A program made the translations under genes and the position numbers. Shown here one piece after another: positions 1 through 6,698 of a DNA stretch of 11,045 bases (within the stretch, counting starts at the first letter, position 1; each line of letters starts with the position of its first letter). The stretch is taken from positions 1 to 11,045 of the forward strand of contig JAGDBE010000184.1 in NCBI GenBank assembly GCA_017959195.1. The letters are read 5' to 3'. The notes beneath the pieces are model-generated. The model made no database searches, was not told where the DNA came from, and saw nothing but the letters and a program-made list of their open reading frames with translations. Source of the stretch: Clostridia bacterium. Lineage in GTDB: Bacteria > Bacillota > Clostridia > Oscillospirales > CAG-382.

Positions 1-31
1 AAGCGTAGTTTTTCTTGTAATTCTTATACAT
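1..31 (-). CDS. 5' end of an unidentified gene downstream of maf (cut by the window edge)
   Basis: A minus-strand ATG at 31-29 opens a frame that stays open to the window edge, giving MYKNYKKNYA. It is preceded by a strong Shine-Dalgarno, AGGAGGA at 45-39, seven to eight bases before the ATG. The start lies inside the last codons of maf, in another frame, and overlaps the maf stop at 26-24, which is typical of a translationally coupled next gene in an operon. Ten codons are too few to identify a family. In Bacillus subtilis maf is followed by radC and mreB, but these residues do not let me claim either. Confidence 0.65.
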   Translation of the reverse strand, partial: MYKNYKKNYA

Positions 32-623
32 TTTTTTCTCCTCCTGTAAATACCAGATCTATACCAAATTCACTTTTTATCTTTTCGCATATTCTGAAAA
101 CCGGGAAGCCGACGGCGTTGAAGAAGTCTCCGTTTATGCCTTCGACGAAGACTATGGCTTTGCCCTGGATTCCGTAGGCGCCCGCCTTATCGAGCGGTTC
201 CCCCGTATTTACGTAGTTTTCTATTTCGGCGTCCGTCAGTTTTTTGAATTTTACTCTTGTCGCCTCGTGTCCCGTATACGTTTTATTTCCGAGGCAGAGC
301 GTATATCCCGTAAAGACGGTATGCGTGTTTCCCGAAAGGGTTTTCAACATTTCCTTCGCGTCATTTTCATCTTTCGGCTTTCCGAGTATCTTTCCCCCGA
401 TATTGACTACCGTATCGGCGGCGATAATCAGGGTATCTTTCTTATCCGCAAGCTTTTTTAGCACGGCTTTCGCTTTTTTCTCGGAAATTGCCTCAACCGT
501 CTTATCGGGCGCAAGGTCTCCGACGTTTTCGTCGACGTCGGGAACGATTACCTCGAAATCAATTCCGAGTTTTTGGAGAATTTCCTTTCTTCTCGGCGAT
601 TTTGACGCAAGTATTATTCTCAT
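24..623 (-). CDS. maf: Maf family nucleoside triphosphate pyrophosphatase (dTTP/UTP type)
   Basis: This 199-residue protein has the length and all the landmarks of the Maf/HAM1-like family, which hydrolyses non-canonical or excess NTPs (dTTP, UTP and modified pyrimidine nucleotides) to NMP and pyrophosphate in the cytoplasm. The N-terminal LASKSPRR substrate-binding motif is at residues 5-12, the catalytic AADTVV aspartate is D70, and the conserved DKAGAYGIQG and FNAVGFPV blocks follow in the C-terminal half. The DKAGAYGIQG form is typical of the dTTPase/UTPase (YhdE-like) subgroup, which is an inference. The ATG at 623 lies one base after the glyA stop and has no clear Shine-Dalgarno, so it is probably translated by coupling to glyA. 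The start is supported because MRIILASKSPRR begins exactly as in the family. Confidence 0.93.
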   Translation of the reverse strand: MRIILASKSPRRKEILQKLGIDFEVIVPDVDENVGDLAPDKTVEAISEKKAKAVLKKLADKKDTLIIAADTVVNIGGKILGKPKDENDAKEMLKTLSGNTHTVFTGYTLCLGNKTYTGHEATRVKFKKLTDAEIENYVNTGEPLDKAGAYGIQGKAIVFVEGINGDFFNAVGFPVFRICEKIKSEFGIDLVFTGGEKNV

Positions 624-624
624 T

Positions 625-1866
625 TTATCTGTAAATCGGATATCTTTCGCAAAGCGCTCTTACTTCGTCCCTGATATAGTCCGCTTTATTTTCAATATCC
701 GTTGCGGCAAGTCTCATAAGTTCCGCTATCTTTTCATAGTCTTTTTCGACAAAGCCTCTTGTGGTCGTCGCGGGCGTTCCGACTCTTATACCGCTCGTAA
801 CGAAAGGCGTTTCGGGGTCGTTGGGGATTGCGTTCTTGTTTACGGTTATATAAACGCTGTCAAGGCGCTTTTCAAATTCTTTACCCGTAACTTTATAGCT
901 TCTGAGGTCCACGAGCGAAAGGTGGTTGTCCGTTCCGCCCGACACAAGGTCAAATCCGTTATCAAGAAGCGCCTTTGCGAACGCCTTTGAGTTTGAAACT
1001 ATTTGTTTTGCATATTCCTTGAATTCGGGTTTCAGCGCCTCACCGAACGCAACGGCTTTTGCCGCGATTATATGCATGAGCGGGCCGCCCTGCGTTCCCG
1101 GGAATATCGCTTTATCTATCTGCTTTGCGTACTCCTCTTTACAGAGAATAAGTCCGCCTCTGGGGCCTCGGAGCGTCTTATGCGTCGTTGTGGTTACGAC
1201 GTCCGCAAAGTGAACGGGGTTTGGATGAAGTCCTGCCGCAACGAGTCCCGCGATATGCGCCATATCCACCATGAGTATTGCGCCGACTTCCTTTGCAACG
1301 GACGCAAATCTTTCAAAATCTATTATTCTCGGATAGGCGCTTGCGCCCGCAATTATCATCTTAGGCTTTGTCTTTTTCGCGATGCTCTCCATTTCGTCGT
1401 AGTCTATGTATCCGTCGTCGTTTACGCCGTAGGGTACTATATTGAAATACATTCCCGAAACGTTGACGGGGCTTCCGTGCGTTAAATGTCCGCCGTGGGC
1501 GAGGTTCATGCCCATTACGGTATCTCCCGGCTTACAGAACGCGTTATACACCGCAAAATTTGCGTTTGCGCCCGAATGGGGCTGCACGTTTGCGTGGTCC
1601 GCTCCGAAAAGCTCGCACGCGCGTTTTCTTGCGATTTCTTCCGTTATATCGACGCATTCGCATCCTCCGTAATAGCGTTTGGACGGATACCCCTCGGCAT
1701 ATTTATTTGTAAGGACAGTCCCTGCCGCTGCAAGCACTGCCTCCGATACTATATTTTCACTTGCGATAAGTTCGATATTTCTTGACTGTCTTTCAAACTC
1801 AAGTTCTATCGACTTTGCAACTTCCGGATCACAATTCTTCAAGAATTCCATTGTTTCCTTTACCAT
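625..1866 (-). CDS. glyA: Serine hydroxymethyltransferase
   Basis: A 413-residue PLP enzyme that interconverts serine and glycine while charging tetrahydrofolate to 5,10-methylene-THF, the main one-carbon source for thymidylate, purine and methionine synthesis. The sequence shows the family hallmarks: ELIASENIVS near residues 32-41, YPSKRYYGG at 60-68, QPHSGANAN at 95-103, the cofactor-contacting DMAH at 201-204, the Schiff-base lysine K230 in TTTTHKTLRGPRGG, and SGIRVGTPA near the C-terminus. I place the start at the ATG at 1866 because AAAGGAAG sits eight bases upstream and the usual family N-terminus begins here. The frame could be read from a TTG at 1890, but that codon overlaps the truB stop and has no suitable ribosome site. 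It lies in the truB-glyA-maf part of the operon. Confidence 0.97.
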   Translation of the reverse strand: MVKETMEFLKNCDPEVAKSIELEFERQSRNIELIASENIVSEAVLAAAGTVLTNKYAEGYPSKRYYGGCECVDITEEIARKRACELFGADHANVQPHSGANANFAVYNAFCKPGDTVMGMNLAHGGHLTHGSPVNVSGMYFNIVPYGVNDDGYIDYDEMESIAKKTKPKMIIAGASAYPRIIDFERFASVAKEVGAILMVDMAHIAGLVAAGLHPNPVHFADVVTTTTHKTLRGPRGGLILCKEEYAKQIDKAIFPGTQGGPLMHIIAAKAVAFGEALKPEFKEYAKQIVSNSKAFAKALLDNGFDLVSGGTDNHLSLVDLRSYKVTGKEFEKRLDSVYITVNKNAIPNDPETPFVTSGIRVGTPATTTRGFVEKDYEKIAELMRLAATDIENKADYIRDEVRALCERYPIYR

Positions 1867-1874
1867 TGCTTTTT

Positions 1875-1882
1875 CTTCCTTT
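1875..1882 (-). promoter_or_regulatory. Ribosome binding site that fixes the glyA start
   Basis: AAAGGAAG reads on the minus strand eight bases before the ATG at 1866. It lies downstream of the alternative in-frame TTG at 1890, so it can only serve the ATG. This decides for the 413-residue over the 421-residue form of GlyA. Confidence 0.8.
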
Positions 1883-1886
1883 CTTT

Positions 1887-2801
1887 TCAAATCAGCCTGT
1901 ATTTTATTTTAACCGCCTTGCCGTCGGGAAAATCAAGTAATTCCCCCACCGCAAGAAAGCGGTTTTTTTCGTTGTAAATTCTGCAGAGTCTGTCTTTTTC
2001 AAACAGTTTTTCGGGTATTCCCGCCTTTTTTATATATATTTCCGCGCCGTTGAGTGCAAGTCTTTCGTAAAATGCCGGCAGTTTTACCGCGCTTTTGTCC
2101 AAAAACAGTTTTTCGGGGCTTTCAAGCAGTTTTTCGAGCGCTTTTATATAGTTTTTTTCGTAAAGCTCCTCCAAAAGTCCGAGTTTTACGGCGTTTTCCG
2201 CCGTATATGCGCCGCACCGCGTTCTTTCAAGGCTGTAAAGGCATGCGCCGCAGCCGAGCGTCTTTCCTATGTCCTCGGCAAGCGTTCTTATATACGTTCC
2301 CTTGGAGCAGGACACCTCAATTTCGCACCTGCCGTCTTCAAGCGGCTTTATAAGTTCTATCGAATAAATATTTATTATTCTCGCTTTTCTCTCGACTTCG
2401 ATGCCGTTTCTTGCAAGTTTATACAGCTTTACGCCGTCTTTTTTGAGAGCCGAATACATGGGCGGAATCTGTTCGATTTCGCCTATAAATTTTGCAAGCG
2501 TTTCGCAAAGTTCCTTTTCCGAAAATTCGGGAGTGTTTTCCGAAACCGTGTTTCCCGTTATATCTCCGGTATCCGTCGTTCTTCCGAATAGTATTCCCGC
2601 GCGGTATTTTTTATCGTGTCCCGTTATTATTTCCTGCACCGCGGCGGCGCTCCCGACGAGTACCGGCAGCACTCCGCACGCCATGGGGTCGAGCGTCCCC
2701 GCGTGCCCCACGCGCTTTGTGTTATATATTTTTCTTATTTTCGACACAACCGCGTGGGAGGTCATTCCCTGCGGCTTATACACGTTCAGAATGCCTGTCA
2801 T
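1887..2801 (-). CDS. truB: tRNA pseudouridine(55) synthase TruB
   Basis: A 304-residue protein of typical TruB length. The enzyme isomerises U55 in the T-loop of almost all tRNAs to pseudouridine and also acts as a tRNA-folding chaperone. The N-terminus GILNVYKPQGMTSHAVV is diagnostic, and the catalytic aspartate is D38 in the VGHAGTLDPMACGVLP motif. Further family blocks are YRAGILFGRTTDTGD, the PPMYSALKKDGVKLYKLAR segment and the GTYIRTLAEDIG motif. The C-terminal part (from roughly residue 240) probably forms a divergent PUA-like RNA-binding domain, which is an inference. The ATG at 2801 lies six bases after the ricT stop, with GAGG inside the ricT end about 11 bases upstream. In many Firmicutes truB sits with rbfA, infB or ribF, so its place after ricT is unusual. 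Confidence 0.96.
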   Translation of the reverse strand: MTGILNVYKPQGMTSHAVVSKIRKIYNTKRVGHAGTLDPMACGVLPVLVGSAAAVQEIITGHDKKYRAGILFGRTTDTGDITGNTVSENTPEFSEKELCETLAKFIGEIEQIPPMYSALKKDGVKLYKLARNGIEVERKARIINIYSIELIKPLEDGRCEIEVSCSKGTYIRTLAEDIGKTLGCGACLYSLERTRCGAYTAENAVKLGLLEELYEKNYIKALEKLLESPEKLFLDKSAVKLPAFYERLALNGAEIYIKKAGIPEKLFEKDRLCRIYNEKNRFLAVGELLDFPDGKAVKIKYRLI

Positions 2802-2807
2802 AAAAGG

Positions 2808-4439
2808 TTATTCCTCGTAGTCTTCAAGACTGCGCAGTTCTTCCATATTCTCTTCCTCGGCGGCCTTTTTATTGAAGCCGACCGTGATGACGTCGTCTCT
2901 GTCATATTCTTTAAGCGGCGCATCGGGCGCGCTGTCAAGCAGCACCCTTACCTTGCCTTTCAGCACGCTTACTTCCTTTACGGTTCCCCTGCCCTCCGAC
3001 GTCTCCACTATTGCGCCGACCCTCGGGGTATGCGACAGCTCTTCTTCGTAGATTTTGTTTTCGTATCTTAAACAGCACATGAGTTTTCCGCAGGTACCCG
3101 ATATTTTCGCGGAATTCAAGGACAGTCCCTGGTCTTTTGCCATTTTTATGGACACCTGTGCAAAGTCGCCGAGGAAGGTATTGCAGCATACCGTCCTTCC
3201 GCAGGCGCCGAGGCCGCCTATTATCTTGGCTTCGTCCCTTACGCCTATCTGTCTGAGTTCTATTCTCGTTCTGAACACCATGGCGAGCTCTTTTACGAGT
3301 TCTCTGAAATCGACTCTCGTTTCCGACGTGAAATAAAACAGCAGTTTTGCGTTGTCAAAAGTATATTCCACAAAGACGAGGTCCATATTCAGTCCCAGCG
3401 CCTTTACCTTTTCGTTGAATATCTTTGCCGTCTCTTTTTCGAGCGCCTTATTCGCAAGGTACTTTTCGGTATCGGCGGTTGTTGCTATTCTCTTTATCTC
3501 TTTAAGCGGAAGCACGACGTTTTCGGCGGGCACTATTCTGTTTGATATTGCGGTATAGCCGTATTCGCTTCCGCGCGCAGTCTCCACTATTACCGGCGTA
3601 CCGAAAGGTATATCGTTGCCTTTGGGGTCGAAATAATATATTTTTCCCGCTTCGCGAAAACGAACGCCTATTATTTCGTAGGTGCTTTTCGCGCCGTCTT
3701 CCTTATTTTCGTTTTCGTTCGCGTTTTCGTCTCTGTTTATTACGGGTTTCGGCTTTTTCTTTCTCTTTTCTTCTTCAAGTGCGATCTGTTCGGCGAGCGG
3801 TAAAGCGTTCTTATACTTTTCCTCGAGCGTCGGCTCGTTTTGCGCTTTCGACGCGCTGAAATTCTCGATATCGCTCTTGCTTATGCCCGAAAACAGTCTC
3901 ATATCCTTTGAAAGCGGCGAGAGCCCTTTCATCTCGTTTATCTTTCTGTTTTCCTGCTTTTTGCCGTTATTATTATGGTTTGTATTCTTCTTATTACGGT
4001 TATTTTCGGGCGCAAACTCGTTCTGCTTATTATTTTTGTTATTGTTTTTATTATTTACGTTATTGCCGTTATTTCCGTTATTTCCGTTATTACCGTTATT
4101 TACGCCGTTTGTGTTATTTGCGTTATTGCCGTTATTGCCTTTACGGCCGCCGCGGCGGTGGTTTTTATTTCTACGGCGGTTATCGGGCGCGTTTTCGTGA
4201 TTTCTGTTTGCGTTTGCGTTTACGTTTGAATTTGCATTTACGTTTGCGTCCTTATTATTTTTCGCGTTATCGTTTTTCGGGTTTTTGTTTTCGTTTTTCT
4301 GAGAAGAATTATCGCGCGCGTTTTCGGCGTTCTTATTCTTTTTTCTCTGGAAAGACTGAAAAAAGCCCTTTTTGGTGCTTATGGAGCTATCGCCGAGAGC
4401 CGTGTTTTCGTTTTTCTGTTTTTTCTGATTATTACTCAT
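2808..4439 (-). CDS. ricT: PSP1-domain protein RicT (YaaT) with a long Asn-rich N-terminal extension
   Basis: The C-terminal part, from about residue 253 (YEIIGVRFREAGKIYYFDP) to about 525, is a clear match to RicT/YaaT. In Bacillus subtilis RicT forms an Fe-S complex with RicA (YmcA) and RicF (YlbF) that directs RNase Y mRNA processing and affects sporulation, competence and biofilm formation. The core carries VDFRELVKELA, RTRIELRQIGVRDEAK and six conserved cysteines (C413, C418, C419, C450, C455, C456), in ACGRTVCC and GTCGKLMCC, which are candidate cluster ligands. The whole protein has 543 residues against roughly 275 in B. subtilis. The extra N-terminus, about 250 residues, is low-complexity: basic and Asn-rich (residues 1-165, with NNG triplets at 101-139), then Lys/Glu-rich. 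The ATG at 4439 has AAAGGA 12 bases and AGGA one base upstream, so the initiation signal is not ideal. The frame is open throughout, with no frameshift. Confidence 0.93.
   Translation of the reverse strand: MSNNQKKQKNENTALGDSSISTKKGFFQSFQRKKNKNAENARDNSSQKNENKNPKNDNAKNNKDANVNANSNVNANANRNHENAPDNRRRNKNHRRGGRKGNNGNNANNTNGVNNGNNGNNGNNGNNVNNKNNNKNNKQNEFAPENNRNKKNTNHNNNGKKQENRKINEMKGLSPLSKDMRLFSGISKSDIENFSASKAQNEPTLEEKYKNALPLAEQIALEEEKRKKKPKPVINRDENANENENKEDGAKSTYEIIGVRFREAGKIYYFDPKGNDIPFGTPVIVETARGSEYGYTAISNRIVPAENVVLPLKEIKRIATTADTEKYLANKALEKETAKIFNEKVKALGLNMDLVFVEYTFDNAKLLFYFTSETRVDFRELVKELAMVFRTRIELRQIGVRDEAKIIGGLGACGRTVCCNTFLGDFAQVSIKMAKDQGLSLNSAKISGTCGKLMCCLRYENKIYEEELSHTPRVGAIVETSEGRGTVKEVSVLKGKVRVLLDSAPDAPLKEYDRDDVITVGFNKKAAEEENMEELRSLEDYEE
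4023..4139 (-). repeat. 9-base tandem repeats encoding Asn-Asn-Gly units in RicT
   Basis: Codons 101-139 of ricT are built from a roughly 9-base unit reading AAY GGN AAY in phase. It is cleanest at about 4065-4100, where NNG is repeated four times, then decays into NNV, NNK and NNN units. The Asn pair is nearly always AAT-AAC while the Gly third base varies (GGT, GGA, GGC). That pattern suggests expansion by slippage followed by drift with the protein repeat kept. The repeat stays in frame. Confidence 0.85.
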
Positions 4440-4471
4440 TCCTGTCTTTTATCCTTTCAAATAGCTTTTTC

Positions 4472-5335
4472 TCATATCTTCTCCGAAAGATATGCGTAAA
4501 GCGCGTTTGAGTTTGCGAACTCGTCGTTATTCAAATATGCCTTCTCAAATATTTCATAATATCCCGCGGCTTTTCTTGCCGAAATTTTTGTGCAGATTTT
4601 CTTGAAATCAATGTCTGCGTTTTCCGGAATCTCTCCGTTTGTGATTTTATACACGAACACGTTTCTCGAAAAGAGCATAAACACGCGGAAATACACCGCC
4701 GCGTCCTCCCTCTTTTTCGGGAAAAGAAGTATTGCCTCCTTCTGTCCGCCGTCAAAAAAGCTTTTGGCGAGTTTATATGCCGCAAGGACCGTTTCGGTCG
4801 GGAATTCCCCGTTTTCTGCGTCGGAATACGCCCCGGTATACTGTCTTATTATTTCGTCGTCCTCTCCGTTTCCTAAATCCGTGTTATTTTCCGTCTCCTC
4901 CGGGAAAACCGGAAACGTTCTCGATACGACTGTCGGAAGAAGCGCGTTTTTATTTGTGCTTGTCAGCACGAAATACACGCCTTTCGGCGGCTCTTCGAGT
5001 ATTTTGAGCATGGCGTTCTGGGACTGGGCGTTGAATTTATCGGCGCCTTCGAGGACAAACACTTTTTTATCGCCGACGTTTGGCGCGAGATACGCCTCTC
5101 TTACTATTTCCCTTACGTCGTCGACGCTCGTCCTGCCGCGTCCGCAGATATTTATATCGGGGTGCGTCTTATTCTTCGCCATTATACACGACGCGCATTT
5201 TCCGCACGGTCTTTTTTTCTCGTTTTCTTCCGTGCAGAGTATTTCAGACGCGAGCGTATACGCATATTCGTTTATCCTTGCGAGCGACCTGCCCAAAATG
5301 AGAAACGCGTGCGCGTTTTTCAGTTCGTTTGCCAT
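4472..5335 (-). CDS. holB: DNA polymerase III delta' subunit (HolB-like)
   Basis: A 287-residue protein of the clamp-loader AAA+ family. Delta' is the rigid stator of the clamp loader that places the beta sliding clamp on primed DNA. Visible features are the NAHAFLI entry to the first strand, a zinc-finger insert with cysteines C34, C44, C47 and C50 (RPCGKCASC), HPDINI, the VDDVREI helix, the Walker B-like VFVLEGADKFN, QSQNAMLKILEEPP at residues 105-117 and VVSRTFPVF. Two conserved motifs are lost. The P-loop GxxGxGK is replaced by LGRSLARINEY, and the SRC motif reads SRT at 138-140, so ATP binding is unlikely. The stator role does not need ATP in Escherichia coli. The C-terminal third diverges. 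It starts six bases after darA and precedes ricT, as in B. subtilis apart from the missing yaaR. Confidence 0.88.
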   Translation of the reverse strand: MANELKNAHAFLILGRSLARINEYAYTLASEILCTEENEKKRPCGKCASCIMAKNKTHPDINICGRGRTSVDDVREIVREAYLAPNVGDKKVFVLEGADKFNAQSQNAMLKILEEPPKGVYFVLTSTNKNALLPTVVSRTFPVFPEETENNTDLGNGEDDEIIRQYTGAYSDAENGEFPTETVLAAYKLAKSFFDGGQKEAILLFPKKREDAAVYFRVFMLFSRNVFVYKITNGEIPENADIDFKKICTKISARKAAGYYEIFEKAYLNNDEFANSNALYAYLSEKI

Positions 5336-5341
5336 AAAATA

Positions 5342-5659
5342 CTACACCTGTATGAACTGTTCAACGTTGATTACGAATACCGTCGCTCCGCCCGTCTGGA
5401 CCTTTATCGCTCCGCCGACTTCAAGAGACGGATAGATATTGGTGGGAACGTACTGTGAGCGCACCTTGCCGTTCTCGGATATAATTCTTATGACGTCATC
5501 TACCTTTTCGTCCTCAACGCCTATTATCAGCGTTGAATTGCCCGACGACAAAAATCCGCCGGTTGACGCCACTTTCGTCGAATGATAGCCGCATTTATTG
5601 AGTTCGGCAATTGTGTCCTGGGAATCGTCGTTATGCATTATCGCCATGACAAGTTTCAT
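5342..5659 (-). CDS. darA: Cyclic-di-AMP receptor DarA (PstA, YaaQ; PII-like)
   Basis: A 105-residue protein covering the whole DarA/PstA family (about 109 residues). These trimeric PII-like proteins bind the second messenger cyclic di-AMP in the cytoplasm; the downstream partner is still unknown. The N-terminus MKLVMAIMHNDD, the block STKVASTGGFLSSGN at residues 27-41, LIIGVED at 44-50 and the terminal GGATVFVINVEQF are diagnostic. T28, F36, L37, N41 and G47 fall where I recall ligand-site residues in characterised PstA. The loop between residues 65 and 80 is shorter than in B. subtilis. The start is secure, since AGGAGG at 5672-5667 lies seven bases before the ATG. It precedes holB by six bases, the classic Firmicutes neighbourhood. 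Confidence 0.94.
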   Translation of the reverse strand: MKLVMAIMHNDDSQDTIAELNKCGYHSTKVASTGGFLSSGNSTLIIGVEDEKVDDVIRIISENGKVRSQYVPTNIYPSLEVGGAIKVQTGGATVFVINVEQFIQV

Positions 5660-5677
5660 TTTGCATCCTCCTGTTCA

Positions 5678-6175
5678 TTACCGCCCGTTTAATCCGAACA
5701 ACATCGACTCCGAGCAGTATGCGTGGCAGATTGCCATTGCGAGCGCGTCCGCCGTATCGTCGGGCGTCGGCTCCTTTTTCAGGTTCAATATTTTCGTTAC
5801 CATATAGATTATCTGCTTTTTTTCGGCTCTTCCGTATCCCGTTACCGCCTGTTTTATCTGCAGCGGCGTATATTCGAACACGGGGATATTATTTTTCGTC
5901 GCGGCGAGAAGTATGACTCCCCTTGCCTGGCACACGTTTACAGCCGTTTTCTCGTTTGTGTTGAAAAACAGTTTTTCTATCGAAACCGCGTCGGGATTCG
6001 ACGTTTTAATAAGTTCCTCTATATTGTCGTAAATCTCTTCAAGTCTGAGTTCGGTCTTTTTGCCCGCCGCCGTCAGCACCGCTCCGTAATCGAACGTCTT
6101 GAATTCGTTTTTATAATAGTCGATGATTCCGTAACCGACTGTCGCAAGTCCGGGGTCTATTCCCATTATTCTCAT
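5678..6175 (-). CDS. ruvC: Crossover junction endodeoxyribonuclease RuvC
   Basis: A 165-residue RuvC resolvase, which cuts Holliday junctions made by RecA and moved by RuvAB during recombinational repair. The RNase H-like fold carries all four expected acidic residues: D7 in MGIDPGLATVGYG, E67 in SIEKLFF, and D140 and D143 in the C-terminal PDDTADALAMAICH motif. The TPLQIKQAVTGYGRAEKKQI segment is also typical. I choose the ATG at 6175, not the one at 6184, because AAAGGA at 6189-6184 is eight bases before it and overlaps the first ATG, and because MRIMGIDPG matches the family start. A perfect sigma-A promoter lies just upstream. ruvA and ruvB, often next to ruvC, are not in the window. Confidence 0.96.
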   Translation of the reverse strand: MRIMGIDPGLATVGYGIIDYYKNEFKTFDYGAVLTAAGKKTELRLEEIYDNIEELIKTSNPDAVSIEKLFFNTNEKTAVNVCQARGVILLAATKNNIPVFEYTPLQIKQAVTGYGRAEKKQIIYMVTKILNLKKEPTPDDTADALAMAICHAYCSESMLFGLNGR

Positions 6176-6183
6176 CGGAACCA

Positions 6184-6189
6184 TCCTTT
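6184..6189 (-). promoter_or_regulatory. Ribosome binding site that decides the ruvC start
   Basis: AAAGGA (within GGGAAAGGA) ends eight bases before the ATG at 6175. It overlaps the alternative ATG at 6184, so that upstream codon has no usable site and the shorter protein is preferred. Confidence 0.75.
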
Positions 6190-6217
6190 CCCAATATATA
6201 GTAGATATATTATATAT

Positions 6218-6246
6218 ATTATACTATAAGTTCGTTTTTTTGTCAA
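6218..6246 (-). promoter_or_regulatory. Perfect-consensus sigma-A promoter driving ruvC-darA-holB-ricT-truB-glyA-maf
   Basis: On the minus strand TTGACA (6246-6241) is followed by exactly 17 bases and then TATAAT (6223-6218). Both hexamers match the housekeeping consensus in every position. The -35 begins one base after the stop codon of the upstream 140-residue gene. Transcription should start near 6211, giving a leader of roughly 35 bases that is almost all A and T. No operator-like dyad or terminator is obvious next to it, so expression may be strong and constitutive. Confidence 0.9.
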
Positions 6247-6669
6247 TCAATCGGCAATATGCAGCGCTTCATCAATCTTTTTCCTCAACTCATCCGCGTC
6301 GTCGTCGCTGACTACCGTCGTCGGGATGCCGAGATACAGTTCAAACTCCGTTTCGGAGAGGATATTTCCTTCTCCGTCAAGCGCAAACATACTTGCGTAC
6401 TCCCTCTTTTTCAATCTTTCGAGGCAGACGTGCAGTTCCTGCTCATCAACATACTTTTCTATTTCGGAAGCTATTTTCTCTATTATTCCGTCGATATCGC
6501 CCTTTACGTAAAGCGGCATGCCGAAGTCCTTGAAAATGACGTCTTTTCTATATTTTACCGACGCCCTCTCGCAGCAGAGTCTGACGAGCTGATTTAAGCA
6601 CACGGCTTTACCGTCGTCTCTTTTTGCCCTGCCGAGCGTTCTTTTGACAAGTTTATTATAGTACTGCAT
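6247..6669 (-). CDS. Unrecognised 140-residue cytosolic protein
   Basis: I do not recognise a family. The protein has no signal peptide or membrane segment. The first 45 residues are basic (KRTLGRAKRDDGK, then KYRKDV) with two neighbouring cysteines at 32-33, after which comes a mixed segment predicted to hold helices (DGIIEKIASEIEKYVDEQELHVCLERLKKREY) and an acidic C-terminus (SDDDADELRKKIDEALHIAD). The ATG at 6669 has GGAGG about 12 bases upstream, rather far, with a short GGCGCA duplication between. It lies 29 bases after tmcAL without a terminator, so it is probably in the asnB-tmcAL transcript. It ends one base before the ruvC promoter. Codon use looks like that of its neighbours, so I take it as a real gene. 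Confidence 0.75.
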   Translation of the reverse strand: MQYYNKLVKRTLGRAKRDDGKAVCLNQLVRLCCERASVKYRKDVIFKDFGMPLYVKGDIDGIIEKIASEIEKYVDEQELHVCLERLKKREYASMFALDGEGNILSETEFELYLGIPTTVVSDDDADELRKKIDEALHIAD

Positions 6670-6698
6670 ACTGCGCCTGCGCCTCCGAAATATATAAT

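Noticed and set aside
244..990. Plus-strand open frames opposite maf and glyA
   Set aside because: Composition is typical of antisense shadows, the frame crosses two well-supported genes, and no ribosome site or promoter supports it.
1867..1890. TTG start for GlyA at 1890
   Set aside because: It overlaps the truB stop, lacks an upstream ribosome site and adds eight residues outside the family N-terminus. The ATG at 1866 has AAAGGAAG at good spacing.
4023..4139. CRISPR-like array
   Set aside because: The repeats are 9 bases, contiguous and in coding phase, with no spacers or Cas genes nearby.
3908..4510. Plus-strand frames with repeated Tyr/Arg or Val/Ile/Leu runs opposite the Asn-rich part of ricT
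   Set aside because: They are mirror translations of the 9-base repeats. The minus-strand frame continues into a conserved RicT core, which settles the strand.
6176..6184. Upstream ATG at 6184 as the ruvC start
   Set aside because: It overlaps its only possible ribosome site (AAAGGA at 6189-6184) and would add three residues before the conserved MRIMGIDPG start.
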